Origin: Monarcha castaneiventris obscurior
Taxonomy: Eukaryota > Chordata > Aves > Passeriformes > Monarchidae
Direction: 5' to 3'
Assembly: GCA_026261815.1 (NCBI GenBank)
Contig: JAMPIT010000417.1
Span: forward strand, 4,249,501-4,313,500
DNA: 64,000 bases
The position numbers were made by a program, and so were the translations under genes. This document shows positions 1-63,329 of the stretch, one piece after another (position 1 is the stretch's first letter; each line of letters opens with the position of its first letter). The notes below the pieces were generated by a model. It did no database searches, was not told the origin of the DNA, and was given only the letters and a program-made list of their open reading frames with translations.

Positions 1-1222
1 AAATGGCCTGTGATTATCTGGGGTGGAGTGGCAAAGGAGACATGAGATAGTAACCTCTAGAAAACCAGGTTTCATTACTTCTGGTGCTCTTGGAGAAACT
101 TGTCTTACATACCTTTACTTTAGGTTTTTTTTTTTTTACTGTCTGCCTTTGAAGCAGCCCATAAGGAACTTATGTGCACATTGTATTGTATTGAAAATTC
201 AGCTGAGGATTTTGATAATAAAGAGGGAGCATATGAAGTTCTCAAAGTCCAGAAGTTGGACTCCTTGTTTTTCAAAATTACTGTGGAGGTGCAAAGCCAT
301 ATATTATTTCCCATAGGTAAAGATTCATTCTGAAAAAGTGAATTTTCATTTGAGTAAAATTACCTGAGGGGAAAACCGAGCAGTGAATCTCACATCGTGC
401 AAAAGAGAAGGTGATGTGAATCCATGCCAAGCTCCTGATTAAGATGATCTCATTTAAGGCTGTATTTATCTAGTGTGCTGTCTTACAGACCCATCTCTCT
501 ATGACACCTCTAGGACCTTAACATTTTATCAGTTTATTCAATGCTGCAGTGCTTCAAAAACACAGATGAGGAAAACAATATTGCCTCCTATCCACAGGAT
601 TTGTTGGATTTTTTAAAAATTCATTCAGACTCACCACAGTTCTGTCTAACCTATTGAACACTGAACCAGAATATTAACTGGATAAATGGCATCTGAAAGC
701 TAATTTTCTGCTGTATTTTATCTTCCAGGACCAATCATACGAGTATATGGTACTTTCCATTTCTAACATAGTATTCAGTAATAGTTTTCAGTAAGAGTAG
801 TTTACCAAGTAGATGTTTCCAGCTGACTCATAATGGTAAAGCATAACAAAAAGCCTGGAATAGAAATGGAATATGAATTTCTACTGCTGCACTTAAAAAA
901 GATGAGCTTTTGCAAATTTTTGTGCAAGAATTTTGTGGTTTTCGGTGAATTAACTAAAAGTGATGCTTACCATAATGACTACTTAAATATCTTCTATCTT
1001 TCTCCAGACTTCACCATGCAGTTCTTTGTTAGAGAATGAATACTGATACTGACAGCATCTCACCTGGCTAATCATCTCTTAATCAAGTGTCTTTAATCCT
1101 TCTTGCACTTGCCTACATACTGTAGATTTTTAGAGTCTCACAGGAAGTAATGGAACTAAATATTTGCCTTGAACATGTTATTATATGTATCTGAGATGCC
1201 TTTGGTTTTTATTTTCATGTAG
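1..1222. other. ANO4: ANO4 intron (upstream edge)
   Basis: Intronic sequence before the first visible exon. It ends in a weakly pyrimidine-rich tract and TGTAG acceptor. No exon with a matching phase, repeat or RNA gene was recognised. Confidence 0.7.
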
Positions 1223-51441
<50,219 letters not shown>

Positions 51442-54400
51442 CTGGGTGAGGAAGAAACTGCTTAAAAGAAGATAAGAACTCTTGTTTATAAAAAAATTCC
51501 TGGTTTTCTACAGCAGAGAGTGCACTGAAAGGAATAGCCGGTAATGTTGTGTGCACTTAGCACATGTGCACCCCTGTTTAATAGGGTGGATTTTGTCATA
51601 AGCCTTTTGAAATTAGAGGTGTTTCCAAGGCTTAGTCTTCTCCAGAGCTGATGTCAGCATAAGCACATCAGACCAATACTGAGTCTCTGCACTCTTGCCA
51701 GGAAGCTCCCAGGCCCTGACTAAAATTCGAGGCCCTGAACTTCAAAGCAGTTACACAACTTCCAGTGCTTTACAGAACTTGGTGATCTTACGGCTCATTC
51801 TCATGAAGTTGCTATTTCATAAGCAGTGACTGCGCCTTGGCAACGTGGCAGTGTTTGTCCGTGTGTGTGGCCACCACCTGCAGCACTTGCATGGCAGCGT
51901 TGCTCTCTTCCACAGTGGACCCAACTGTGTTAGTTTGCATTTACCACCAGTTAAGGTCACATATGTGGACCATTCCATTTCGCAACAATACTGAAGTATT
52001 ATTTAGGAGGAGATGCATGATCATGAGTCTGATCAACTGGTCTAACAATGCTGAAAAATGTAGGCATCAGAAGAGCAGACAGCCAAGCATCTAAATGTGG
52101 CCAGAGGTATCTAACTGTAGGGTCATTTATTTAGAAATGACACTGTGAAAAGTGATAATATATGTTAAAGTTTTGAACAGTGCCTTTTCAGCTATAGGAC
52201 TGTCTGGTGTCTGAAGGAATCAAATCAGGTTAGGGCATTTTGCCCAGAACTGCCCATGTATTTGTGTTGCAAGGTCACACTGAGGCCTAGTCAGGAATTA
52301 GGGTGTACTTACACACGTAACAGAAGTCAGACGGTGTCTTAAAGACCTATCTGCCTAAGTAAAACAAAAAAAAAGACAGATGAACAAGGTCAACAGAATA
52401 AAACACAGTCATCCAGAATATCTACACTTGTAACACTTTCTTTATTCATCATTCCATTATCTATGAAGGGGTGGAGGGAAAAAATAAAACAACAGACTGT
52501 AGTATGAAACAGCTTGAAATCCTTAATGCAGAGCAATTCTACACAGGCTGCAAATTAGACTTGGGCAAAATAAGCCACTGTCAACATCCTTTAGCAAATT
52601 CCTTAGTATTGAGAAACTAAAATTTCCTATTTAATTGAGACTATTAATGCAAAAGAGTGGATTTGTAGCTTTGAAGATGTCACAAGTGTTGGATGGAGCA
52701 ACATGAATCAAAATACTGAGTGTTGTGAAAGCTCTTCCATCAGTTGTTTCTAAAAGTTATTCTGGAAGCAATTCAATAGAAGGTGTAGAATTTGCCCTTC
52801 TGGATAGACCACACAATGCAAGACCCTGTGGGTGGGTACCTCAGGCTCCACATGACAACAGGACCATTTGCAGCAAGACCAATATTATCAAATTAGATCT
52901 ATTAACTTCTTTCTACTGCAAGAGAGAACTGAGCTATTTGCATGAGAGGGAGAAGCTTTAATGAAAGGGAGTATGACACGAGGAATGAGAGTGATGGAAG
53001 AAAATGTGAGCACACTCCTCTCTGGAGTCACTGCCTGCCCACACGAAAAAGCAAGGAACCTCCTCCAGTAGCAACCCACCATCCTACCTGAGGAGGATAA
53101 ATTACATAGCAGCTCCCTTTTATCAGCTGCTCCTGGCCTAAGCCTGAAAGTCCCATGAGACACCATAAGCACTGAAGGAATTTCAGGATTAGTCTGTTCT
53201 GGGTTGGCTCAGTGCCAAACTGAGTGGGGCGTACAGCTAGTGGTTGTGGGGTAAATTCCTGATTAATGGGAAAGTGAACTTGTTCATCTTTCCTTCTGCT
53301 TACAGCAGCTGTGGACACATCCCACATGGACAGTGGGGAAATCGGAGTATTTCTGTCTCTGTAAATAGGAGGTGGGGACTGGGCAATGTTGACTTCCAAC
53401 ACACACATGCCAGATGGGTTAGTATTTACCATCCACCACCTGCAGTTCCAGCCTGGGGATTTTGGGGCAGGATCGTTGTGCAAAATTATATTCAGACCAA
53501 ATTCTGATGAATAAATGGATTAGTTTGGATACCCTCTGTTAAATTTCTAAACCAACAGATGACCAGAGACTGGTTAGAAACTGGTTGCTGAGTAGTAAAG
53601 TGAGACATGAGCCATGCATAAAATCAGTGTCACCCATATGAGCAAAGTGGACCTTTGCAAATCCCTGCAGCAAGATACAGCTTTGTCAATTTAGATCTCA
53701 ATAACTTCTGAGAACTGAACTGAAACACAGTAGAATATAAACTGACTTCCACTCCAGAGAAACCACTGCAATAAAATGTGCCAAAACAAATAATGCACAG
53801 CAGAAATGCAATAGATAGTAATTGCTTTTGAGAGTAGTTTTCAAGATAGCTACATTATGACAAATTTTCCTGACAATCCTTTGCTAGAAGTTGTGTCCCG
53901 CTCTGCTCTAAATGAGACCATAGGTTGGCTGCTTGCCAAGCTTGTGCTGAGTATGATGCTGCAAGGGACTCTGACCTCCCTGGCAGACCCTGAGTACATT
54001 TCTGTCACTTCAGTTTGACCAGTCAACCCGTCGAGGTTTCTCTGCTGCTGGTCTGAATAGATTTCCCTGGAGTCGTTCACAGCTATATAGCAGAACACTC
54101 AGGAAAGATGCCTCCTTTTTAGTTATTAGAAAAACAAAATACAAATAATAGTATAATAATAAATGGAATTTTAATAGTCTTTAGAGAACTAATTTATGCC
54201 ATTCTCTTCCTGATGTGATGATGGGTTTTGTTTAAACCTCGAGGTGACAGTCCTGTATGTTGTTTACTTATTCCAGCTCCACAAGAGCACTACCTTCACG
54301 GAAATGAGAAAAAAGTGCAACCTCAATGCATGGCACAGACATTTTACATAGCAAGCAGGACAGCACACATCAGAGGATTTACTGTGAAATCATCTTGCAA

Positions 54401-54731
54401 TCAGCATAGGATTGTTCTCCATAGGCCACTCTTGACAGCAGCATGTACTTCATGAACAGTTACACACCAGTTTTTAAAACCAAGGAAAAAAATTGTATAT
54501 TAGGACTGTTTTTCAGCCCGTTTGCTAAGTTTTTTGCATTCTGTCCCATGCTGGTTTTACAGACCTTAGAATAAAAAATGTAAATGAACAACCTGGATAC
54601 TCTGACAAAAGAAAAATCTAGGAATAGAACATCATCTACATTCAAGCCACCAAATACTACAACAGAAACTGTGTTTACAAATCAGTTCTTTTTTATTTTA
54701 AATCTTTCTGAGGGGAGTTACATTATTGACC

Positions 54732-54760
54732 ATATATATTATATATATATATATATATAA
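54732..54760 (+). repeat. (TA)n microsatellite
   Basis: About 29 bases of nearly pure TA dinucleotide, with one TT interruption at 54739-54740, inside the probable ANO4 3' UTR. Confidence 0.9.
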
Positions 54761-54883
54761 AGTATATAGAGAGATTGTTTATTTGTAAATAGAAAAATTC
54801 TATGGAGAAGAATGTCAAGTTTTCACACTTTAAAAAAAAATCATCAACATAAAGCCATGTTTAATGCTTGTATAATGTGATGT

Positions 54884-54902
54884 AATAAACTTTAAAAATA
54901 AA
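54884..54902 (+). terminator. ANO4: Two AATAAA polyadenylation signals for ANO4
   Basis: AATAAA at 54884-54889 and again at 54897-54902. A T-rich stretch (GAGTTTCTTTCTGTTT) starts about 40 bases downstream and could serve as the downstream element. Cleavage would fall near 54,920. Confidence 0.5.
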
Positions 54903-54920
54903 TTATGCATATGAAATATT

Positions 54921-57900
54921 TACCGCTTGTCATGCATGAGTTTCTTTCTGTTTACCTTATTTGCTCAGCAAGCAAACTGACCAGTCAGATAGAAACAAAA
55001 CTTACATGCAGAACAAAAAGAGCCAAAATCTATCACTATTTTCTCTCTGCAGTTCTTTCGTGTATTCACATAGTCAAATATTGTTACTGTTGTGGTTTTA
55101 GCATTAGGGTTTTTTAATGTTTTTACTTAAACAGGTTCCTAATTGTTTTGTCTCAGGACCCTGCCAGATGCTGCATGTAATTTGGACACTGTGAAGTTCT
55201 CCCGCTCCTGTGAAATGAATCAGTTTTGAGCATCCCACATTTCTTTATCAGGTGAACGTTTAGGTGGGAGAGATGAAGGATCAGGGTGCAGGATTATGGT
55301 GGAGATTCCCAGAATTATCTTGCTGCTTTTACACAGACAAGGAAGGCCCTGGCTTAGAGTCCAGCTAGCAGAGAACACTTTATGTTCCCAGAGAAAATAT
55401 TCAAAATCAATGAATTGTTTTAATTGATGGTGCCAATTAAAAGAAGAAGAATATAGAAAAAAATAAAGCCGAAGGAGTCACTTTATAGCTCTGCAGCAGT
55501 CATGGGAGGTTAGATAGCAAGAAATGGGGTAGTTGCAGAGGTCACCTGTAAAATAAGGATGTTTGTCTCTAAACCACTTACAGCAAGAGATACTTCCCAG
55601 TGAAAACTCATCTTGATGTTATGATTGTGGAGCAATAGATATCACCTGGCCCAAACTTTCACTTCATTGCAAAATTAGAGTTAAATGACTGCTCAGTGCT
55701 TAGTGACTTCAGCAATAAAGGGGAGGTAAGATGGTAATTTATGTTTCCTCTGTTTTAAACAGCCATGTGAATTTAAAGCACTGAGAAAAAATCTGCATTA
55801 TTAAAGTATGATAACCAGGAAGATTAGTCTTCACAAACAAAACAGGTAGAAGTTACAGATAATCTAAGACAGTCTAAGGCAACATCAACTACAGCGCAGT
55901 AATTTCAGCAGAGAGTGGTGCAGAAAGGACATGCTGATGTTTCACACAGCAGTGACCAGTCACCGTCTGGAGAAGCACATTCAGAGGGGAATTCAGCAGT
56001 TGGATAGGGAGGGCTGTAGCCATACTGGCAGGCACACAGATCAAGTGCTTGCTGCAGGCTTCTGCTCTGTTACAGCTTACTCTCTCTCACAAAGCACGGG
56101 TATGCAGAGGCACACCAGTCCACTTCAGCACTCTGCAGCAGCATGGAGATAGCAGTATTTATCCTCTTTCAGATCTGTGGGCTGAAAGTACCTGCTAAGT
56201 AAAAATTATTATATTCCAAGGCTCAAGAACTATTCCATAGCACAGAATGCAGTGTCTGTTTCTGGGTCATGAAGACAAGGCACAAGGTTGAATGAGCTGC
56301 AGTTATCTTCTGAGACTTGAGAAGCATAGCCAGCTCATTCAGTCAATGGGCTAATTGTCTCAAAGTAACTAAGATAGTCCCAAAACAGATATATGCCTGT
56401 CCTGAATCCTAGAAGACTGTATTCAGGATGCTATTGTTTGTCTCAGATCTTTGATACAGGGACACAAGACATAACTCATGGGATCTATCCCATTTGATCA
56501 CAGCCCTTCCACACAGTGGCTTTAGGCACTGACCTGAGCCTGGAGCTGCAGCAGAGGAGTGTGAGAAAAGGGGCTGACCCTAAACTCTGCACTGGATCAT
56601 GCAAAGAAATGCTTCAGGAGGCAAAGGGGAAACCTGCCTCCATCACACAGTTTTGCGCTGCGTTAGCCGATGGAGTCATGGCCTTGGTGGCACCCACAGT
56701 GTCTGCCTGGCCTGTTCCTGGTCTGGTCCTTGGAGCCCATTTTTTCAGTCATTTTCTGATCCCAACAGCTCATCTTATGCAGTAGATCATCAAGTGCCCT
56801 CTGTCACGAGGGCACAGAAAAAAATTGATTTAGATGCTACAGGGCTCCAGTCAAGGTAGATAAGCTAGCACTGTATCATATTTCAAGTTACAGCAGCTCA
56901 GCACTTGGCACAAATGCAGCACAACTTTTATAAAGTTTAAGGCACAGAATCAGTTTTTCACTTGATTCCCAAGCATGACTGCCTTCTAAGCTTCACAGCT
57001 CAGCTTTCCTGCAATGGCTTTAATTTTCCAACCTGATTTGACCTGATAGCTCATTCCAACCTGCTGTAGAAGAGTTTTATACACTCTTGTATAGCCACAG
57101 TAAAAGGCTGAAGCACAAAAACAACACAGTGGGTCAGAGTCTGTTCCCCACTGTACCAGAAAGCAAGCAGGAGGAGAAAGCAATGGGGATTTTCACCCTC
57201 CCAAAACACCAGCACAGTGCATGGTCTTGAGTGGATCACCTGTTAACCTTCTCTTGGCAGCCCCACCAGAGCATAAGCCATTCCATGCCCTGCAGCCCTG
57301 GAGAAGCCTTCACCATATGACATCCTCTGTGACCCCTTCTCCCTCCTGGGGGATTGTTCAGGGGGCTCTGCCTGCCTGCCAAAACACAGTGTGCACTTGC
57401 CTGATCTGAACCAACCTTGAACATGAATCCCCAGAGTGAAAACAAGGACCGCATGAACACAAAAGTCTGAGAAGGTTTCAGCTCATAGCTCTGGAGAGAA
57501 CTGCTGTGGCACTTGCAGGTGCAGCCTTCCCTCTTGTCCAGTACAGCCAAAAGGGTCTCTTTAGTAACATCTCTGCTGCACTGTGCCCAGCTCAGAGCAA
57601 GAACAATCCTAGGCCAGCAAGCTGGGCATGAAGTAGAAGGCTACTGTGGTTCTGGTCTATGGCATTGAATAAAAAGTGTATAAAGATTATTTCCTTCATG
57701 AGGACCAGCTCTGTAAGGGCAAGACAGGGGAGAAGAGGGAGACAGGGCACGAAGGGAAAGACAGTACTGACTCTTGCCTCTACCCACCACCACAGTCATT
57801 CTTGCAGCTTCCAGCAGTGAGCACAAAGGAGAAGGTGCAGGTAGCCAAGAAACCAATGGGTTAATAAAAACACAGACAACAAAAGCAGCAAAATAAATAT

Positions 57901-58409
57901 GCTCTCAGAATCAGTTCTACCGAGGAACCAGATAGCACTAAATATACCTCCCATACAAAAACCCCACTGTTTCTTGCAATCTGATAAGGTCCCACACCCT
58001 AATCTCTTCATACTTTCAATGCCTTAAAATAAAAAAGAAAAATAACAAACCAGAATAAGAGCCACATCTGGGTGAAAGTACTCTTCCCAAATAAAAAATT
58101 CACTCTCAGGGTGAAATGAAATTAAAAGCAGATATTTTCCAGGAAGCTCAAGAATATCAGGCAAATATTTCACATAGAAACATTGCTTTAGGCTCTGTCA
58201 CCAAGAACCAGAGTGAGAAAGTGAGGAAGTGCAAGAAAAACCTGATTCCTTTCTTGACTAATGTCAAGGTCATGCAAGGGCGATAGTGCCACGAAGCTCA
58301 GCAGATGCCTGCCCATGACCCCAGCAGAGCTGGTAACTGACCCAGAACAGGAATGTCAACAGTGCTTTACATGAACAAAACCGTCCTCGTGGGCTGACAT
58401 GGCCTTGTG
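54921..58409. other. Convergent intergenic interval and probable SLC5A8 3' UTR
   Basis: About 3.5 kb between the ANO4 poly(A) signals and the SLC5A8 stop. It has several short GC-richer chance frames (56.5-57.9 kb) and no recognised gene. No minus-strand AATAAA is seen. A minus-strand ATTAAA (plus TTTAAT at 57019-57024) is a possible SLC5A8 signal, giving a 3' UTR of about 1.4 kb. Confidence 0.45.
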
Positions 58410-58541
58410 TCATATATGAAGACCATTGACTTTGTTCTTATCAGTTGCAACGTCCATTTCAATGTGGCTGAAGGCAGGGTTGTCAGTTCCTTCGTCTTCC
58501 ATGGTAAATGGTTTCCAGTTCAACACTTCCACTTTCTCTGG
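58410..58541 (-). CDS. SLC5A8: SLC5A8 terminal coding exon (132 nt with stop)
   Basis: Reads [18 protein letters not shown], then [19 protein letters not shown] and VNGLHI-stop. The stop is TCA (reverse-complemented TGA) at 58410-58412. Minus-strand acceptor GTTTTTCAG. The [12 protein letters not shown] block is the conserved tail. The final residues LHI differ from the mammalian TRL end. Confidence 0.92.
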   Translation of the reverse strand, partial: PEKVEVLNWKPFTMEDEGTDNPAFSHIEMDVATDKNKVNGLHI

Positions 58542-61500
58542 CTGAAAAACAGAAGACAAAAGCCATGTTGTGAAGCAGAAGGAACAGCCTTCCTCTCTTT
58601 GACCTCTCTTTGGCCAGCAGAGTCAGGCCTGACATGCAGGGTGCCTTGCAGGAAAACACATTGGTTGCTGACAGAGCACAAACACTTACTCACTGCAGTA
58701 GATGGTATTTTTCTAGGGACATGGAAAGTTTTTATTGCATAAGGTACTAATTGTGTAAAATGTTCTTGTCACACAAAATGTTCTTGTCCTGCAAATTGTC
58801 TAAAGTGCTTTTGGGTGTGCAAAGTTCTAATTGCTGTTTTCATGTCTAGTGATATGTCACCACCCGGTATCTGAGCTATTGACTCCCAACCCTTCATCCT
58901 TGCCCCATTTTTGACAGGAAGAGCAGATTAACATGCATCATTGCTTTGATGTTGCATTTCTGTCAAATATAATGAGATGCTGAGCTCTTCATGTGCAGAA
59001 AGTTTCTTAGTTAGCCCTGATTTTTTTATCTCATCAACTTTCTGCATTATTTGTGATGCCAACCTCTTGTTATTCAGCTCTTAGCCATATAATAGACAGA
59101 TACTTGTTTCTGACTCTGAGCATAAAATAAGTATGGCTGTGGACATTAGCTTCCATGTGGGTTGTGGATTGTTTTGGTTTTTTTCAAAAGGTTTCAGGGA
59201 TTAAATTCCCAAACCGTGGAAACAGATGTTGGCCCATTAAAGACAGTGAATGACAGTTACTGGATAGTGGATCTCCAGTACTGACATGGACAAACAGCAT
59301 TACAATAGTATGGTCAAATATCCCTTTTTTTCACTGGTGTTCTTATCCAGAAGCTGAAATACATAGGGCCATACTAGAAGGAGTTGTCAGTATTGAGGAA
59401 AAACATTCTGCAAGATGGACCATCTTAAAGAAATGATTATTGCCTTTACTGCAGCACTTAAGAGCACTTAACAAAGCTGAGCTTGAATGTTCAGCTGATG
59501 ATATTGATTGAAAAGTGATCTGTTGTTTATTTAAAAAAAAAAAAATCCCCTGTATTCTCCCTTCTAAGGGATGTTATTACCCAATAATGTTTCCCTTTTT
59601 CTTTTTTGTTAAGGTGAGAGCTAGGAAACAGATGCACTGACTAAAAGTGTTTTCTCCCAAACAGCAGCCAAAGTTACAAAAAACCTTAGACCTTAGAGAA
59701 CACATGCTCACAAACAAAGGAAGCTTTGCTGAATCCAAAGTGTGACTTGGGGCAGCTTCCCAGAGGTCAGTTAGGGAGCATTTTAGCAGAAACATGGAGA
59801 AAACTGTCCCTTTTCTCAGCTGCTGCTCTGTTGTTGACTGAAGTTAAGCTGTGACAAAACACAGCTTTCTTGCCCATGCCAGCTGCCTCACTCCCACCTG
59901 CCTTGTGCTCTGCTACTGCCTTAAAGCAGGTAGTCCTACCATGCAGCATCAGGTGCTATTCATCCTGACTGGAAAAAAGTAAGCTAGAAAATTTGTTTGC
60001 CTCTGTCCCCAGGAAGAAAGATTGATTTAAATCAGAGATGCACAATTACACTTACTTGCTCAGTTTCAGACCGTGAGAAGTTGGACAGGAAATCTTCCTT
60101 GGTCAGCAGGAATTTACGATCTGTGTTCTGCTTTAGTCCTCCTACAAAACAGGCAGGCTTTAGTCAGCCAGCTTTACATGTGCAAACCATGTGTCAGACT
60201 CCAGCTATGGGCACCAGGCCAGGGAAGCAGGACAGACTCATGCAGCAAAAGCCTTCAAGCAATCACATACCTCAGGGACCATATCTTTACAAAGATATAT
60301 AACCTGCACTTCTCAAAAAACAAAATGATCCCTCAAAGTCTATTTGAAATGCCTTAGCTATTTCCTGGTTTCCTATATCCTCCTCAGATTTTCTATTTTG
60401 AAAAAAAATAATAAATCTGGCAATCACCAGAAATGAATCCCATATAACGATGTCTGGGACTACTCTGCCAGTCCAGGAGCTGTGGCACCAAGTGCTTTGA
60501 ACCCTGAGCTCCAGTTCTCAGCTCCCTGTCAGCAAGACTCCTGTCTCCAACCTCACCAGCAATTTTTATAGTGAATTACTTAAGGGCATCCCCAAGATGG
60601 GGGGATGAGGGTTAATGGAATATTTGGGTATTTTTAAGGCATGGAAGGGTTACCTGTTCTTGGGAGAGAAACAAAAGAGATGCAGGTGCTGGGAATTAGC
60701 TCTCCTTGCCACCTGATGCTTAAATGGGAATCTTGCTCCACAAGAAGTGGAATGGCATTGTGGCTGGGTTAATTCTTTTGTGCTTCTGTTTCTTGGGCTG
60801 AATATTTCTTATCTGGATTTAGTGAGTTGTCTGGTTTTCATGCTTTGTTTCATGGCCTGTAGGTAACCTGATCCCTGCCTGGTAAAAAGCAAAATTTGGC
60901 TACAAGCATCACTATAGCAGTGGGAGCAGCATGTGCTTGAAAGAAAGTAGGGAGCAAATCTAAAAACTGAGAAGAAAAAGAGTAGAAATGTAGAAAAGTA
61001 GAAATGTAACTTGTGTTTATTAGTTGCAAGGCACAGGGAAGTTAATGGAAGTGACTTTGTCTACTGAGTTTGGAGTTCCATAGTCCTGGAGCAGTTGTGG
61101 ATCGGTCTAAAAATTTGAGATCTAACAGCCTCAAAGATGAGGGCTGTTACATGAATCTGGCTGAGGATACTGGGTAAAGCTGTGAGAACAGCTGCTTTTT
61201 TGCTGTTTCTGCCATGCATGAGGTGAATGACAAGTGTACTTTGCATCTGACCTGGATGCAGAAGTAGTGAGGCCATGGGCTGGAACTGAACTCCCCACTC
61301 TTATCCATGGCATGCTGCTTTCTCCCTTTGCGCAAAAGTACTGGGAAACAGAAAGAAGCTAAAATAGCCATGCAGAAGATCTGCAGCTCTTAGGCATGTT
61401 CTTGAGGAACGTGGTGAAAAGCATGCACTCTATCGATGTAGGCAACAGCCCCTGAGTGCTCTGAACTCACTCAAAGTAAAACTGCTTTTGTCCTCTAGAA

Positions 61501-63329
61501 GCATGGGTGCATATCCTTGCTTGGAGTTGTTGCCATGTTCAGGGACAACTCTTAAACCTCCAGCCCCTGCAGGCATCTAATAAAACAGGAAAGACAGACA
61601 TCCTTTTTTTTTTTTTTCCTCCTTAGGTTTAAAAATATGCTGAAACTTCTTTCTCCTTAGAGACTTGTAGTAACTTTGCTGTGAGCAAAGACCAGGAGTG
61701 GCATGCAGGAGTGCTGAGGGGAGGTAATTAGATTTAGGATGGTAACCTTTACACAGGGTTTGCAATAGGTTACTGGCACTTCCTGTGGCAGTGACAGCTC
61801 TCAGGACATCTTAGTTTGAAAAAGATCTAAGACACATTCAATCACAGCTCTGGAGCTAGTACCTGTTAGGAGGCTGATAATTATTCCCACAACTACGGTG
61901 ACAAGTGTCCCAAGTGTGCTGAAGTAGAGATAAGACAAGGAATACCAGTTGTCTGCCAGGGCAGGCCTGAAATAAAGCAGAAAAAGTGTTAATCTCTCCT
62001 TTCCTGTTCCAAACAACTTGAAAATGTCTGTTTCCAGACAGTGTATAAATACAGAGATTCTTCTCAACCAAGTGACCTGGTAATCTGGAGCCACTTCCAT
62101 ACAATAGTATGTGCACTGAAAATTTGTTCCAAAATTTGCAGAACAAGTTCCTTTGTAAGAGATGAGGCTAGTCAGTACAGTGAGGCAATGCATAAGACAG
62201 AGCAGGTAAAACAGGACAGTCCTGTCTCTGCTGTGAATCTAGTGCACAGCCAAACACTTCAGTTATCTGGATGAAGGGATTAATTTCTTTAGCAAGGGTG
62301 ATGTTATTTAAAGGAAGGGACACAAAAGAAACCAACAAGGAAATCAACCCCACGAAGCTCTAAACAGCCAGAAACAATAGAGCAACTGTCCTTGTACCTT
62401 ATTTTGTTCTCCCTGACTATGTGCTCTGTGTCAACAGGTACTTCCCCGCAGCCAGGAGCAATGCTGGAGGGCTCATGAGAGAGGTGTGGTATATGAAACT
62501 GGATGTTGGGCATCCAGGTGTGTGCCAGGGTATCTCTTGATTGTACAGTGCTCTAAGGTGTAAGGATTTGGAAACCTTAGAAATTTGTTTTTTCAGTTTC
62601 TTCCTTTTCCTGCTGTTCCCTATATTGTCATTCATAACTGTTAAACTTACTTGTGATCATCCAGAGTAAGACATTTGGCAGTTGCAGAGCAGAGGAAACC
62701 CCTTATATTGTGCCCATTCTGAATGTACTGAATAGAACTATTCTGCACAGACAAGTTGCTGTAGGTAGAGCTGCTAACTGGCATTTTGCCCTTTAACTGC
62801 CAACTACTTTAATTCATGTGACAGATTGTGGAAGTTAATCCAATAACTATAAATTATATCTTTGTTTAATACTGTGGTCTACAGTAAGGCATGTCCAAGC
62901 CTTTCAACTCAAATACTGAACTGAAGCTTTTCAGATCAGTAAGAAAATTCACTTTGACTTCTGTTCTGGGATAACTCAGACAAACTTTAGTCTGATAGAA
63001 AAACTGCTGCATCTCAAACAGTGTGGTAGGTAAACCAGAGAAGGATAGTTATAATAACCCAAATAGTCTGCAGATGTTTGTGCTGCTTAAAAAAAATACA
63101 TGCTTTGTTGAACTGCACTTGATGAACTCATATACCTCTCTGCAGCTGGTGTGCTGAAAACCGTTGTTAATGGAATTTCTGTTGATGTTATATTTCCTGA
63201 GGATATATTACAGCCTGCAGTCGAGAGATAGAGTGGCTTGGTCCTCTCTGGAAGTGGAGGATAAATCTGAGATCCAATTCCAACCCAAAGTGAAATAGTG
63301 AAGCCACTGACAAGACCCACAAATGCCCC
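58410..63329 (-). CDS. SLC5A8: Sodium-coupled monocarboxylate transporter 1, partial gene: last four coding exons
   Basis: Four minus-strand exons (63329-63136, 61966-61863, 60141-60056, 58541-58410) with GT-AG borders join in frame to 171 residues plus a TGA. SLC5A8/SMCT1 is a plasma-membrane symporter that couples sodium to lactate, pyruvate, short-chain fatty acids and nicotinate in gut, kidney and neurons. The segment covers a penultimate membrane helix ([26 protein letters not shown]), an extracellular loop with two N-glycosylation sequons, the last membrane helix ([18 protein letters not shown]) and the cytoplasmic tail with [19 protein letters not shown] and PPLPERT match SLC5A8. SLC5A12 is the close alternative, but adjacency to ANO4 favours SLC5A8. 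About 440 N-terminal residues lie beyond the right edge. Confidence 0.92.
58542..60055. other. SLC5A8: SLC5A8 intron
   Basis: 1.5 kb intron. A poly-A run (about 13) near 59,530. No other feature recognised. Confidence 0.7.
60056..60141 (-). CDS. SLC5A8: SLC5A8 coding exon (86 nt), cytoplasmic tail
   Basis: Completes the split Gly codon and reads [20 protein letters not shown], then FSRSETEQ. It matches the [10 protein letters not shown] element of SLC5A8. Minus-strand acceptor TTTTGTAG, donor GTAAGT. Confidence 0.92.
60142..61862. other. SLC5A8: SLC5A8 intron
   Basis: 1.7 kb intron with overlapping chance frames near 61.1-61.4 kb and a T-run near 61,605. Nothing recognised. Confidence 0.7.
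61863..61966 (-). CDS. SLC5A8: SLC5A8 coding exon (104 nt), last membrane helix
   Basis: Completes an Arg codon and reads [20 protein letters not shown], then [14 protein letters not shown] plus one base of Gly. This is the last transmembrane helix of the SLC5 fold extension. Minus-strand acceptor TTATTTCAG, donor GTACTA (weak). Confidence 0.93.
61967..63135. other. SLC5A8: SLC5A8 intron
   Basis: 1.2 kb intron. Short chance frames only. Confidence 0.7.
63136..63329 (-). CDS. SLC5A8: SLC5A8 coding exon (194 nt), helix and glycosylated loop
   Basis: Reads [20 protein letters not shown], then [20 protein letters not shown] and [20 protein letters not shown], ending PAAE plus two bases of Arg. 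Two sequons (NIS and NIT) lie in the extracellular loop. Minus-strand acceptor TTTGCAG, donor GTATAT (weak). The exon starts in phase 0. Confidence 0.94.

Larger units (their letters stand above)
51442..54920 (+). other. ANO4: ANO4 3' UTR (probable)
   Basis: No further exon follows the stop, and the sequence runs to paired AATAAA signals near 54.89 kb. An AU-rich nonamer ATTTATTTA lies at 52125-52133, and a (TA)n run at about 54,732-54,760. Earlier AATAAA copies near 52.40 and 52.48 kb could give shorter transcripts. The extent is inferred. Confidence 0.5.

Noticed and set aside
960..1040. Possible upstream ANO4 exon (a frame ending SPDFTMQFFVRE after a TCTCCAG)
   Set aside because: It superficially resembles the family segment before the first exon, but an in-frame stop follows at once and there is no donor in the phase needed to join 1223.
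56516..57864. Possible small gene in the convergent interval
   Set aside because: Several overlapping frames of 62-104 codons on both strands, none with recognisable motifs or splice partners.
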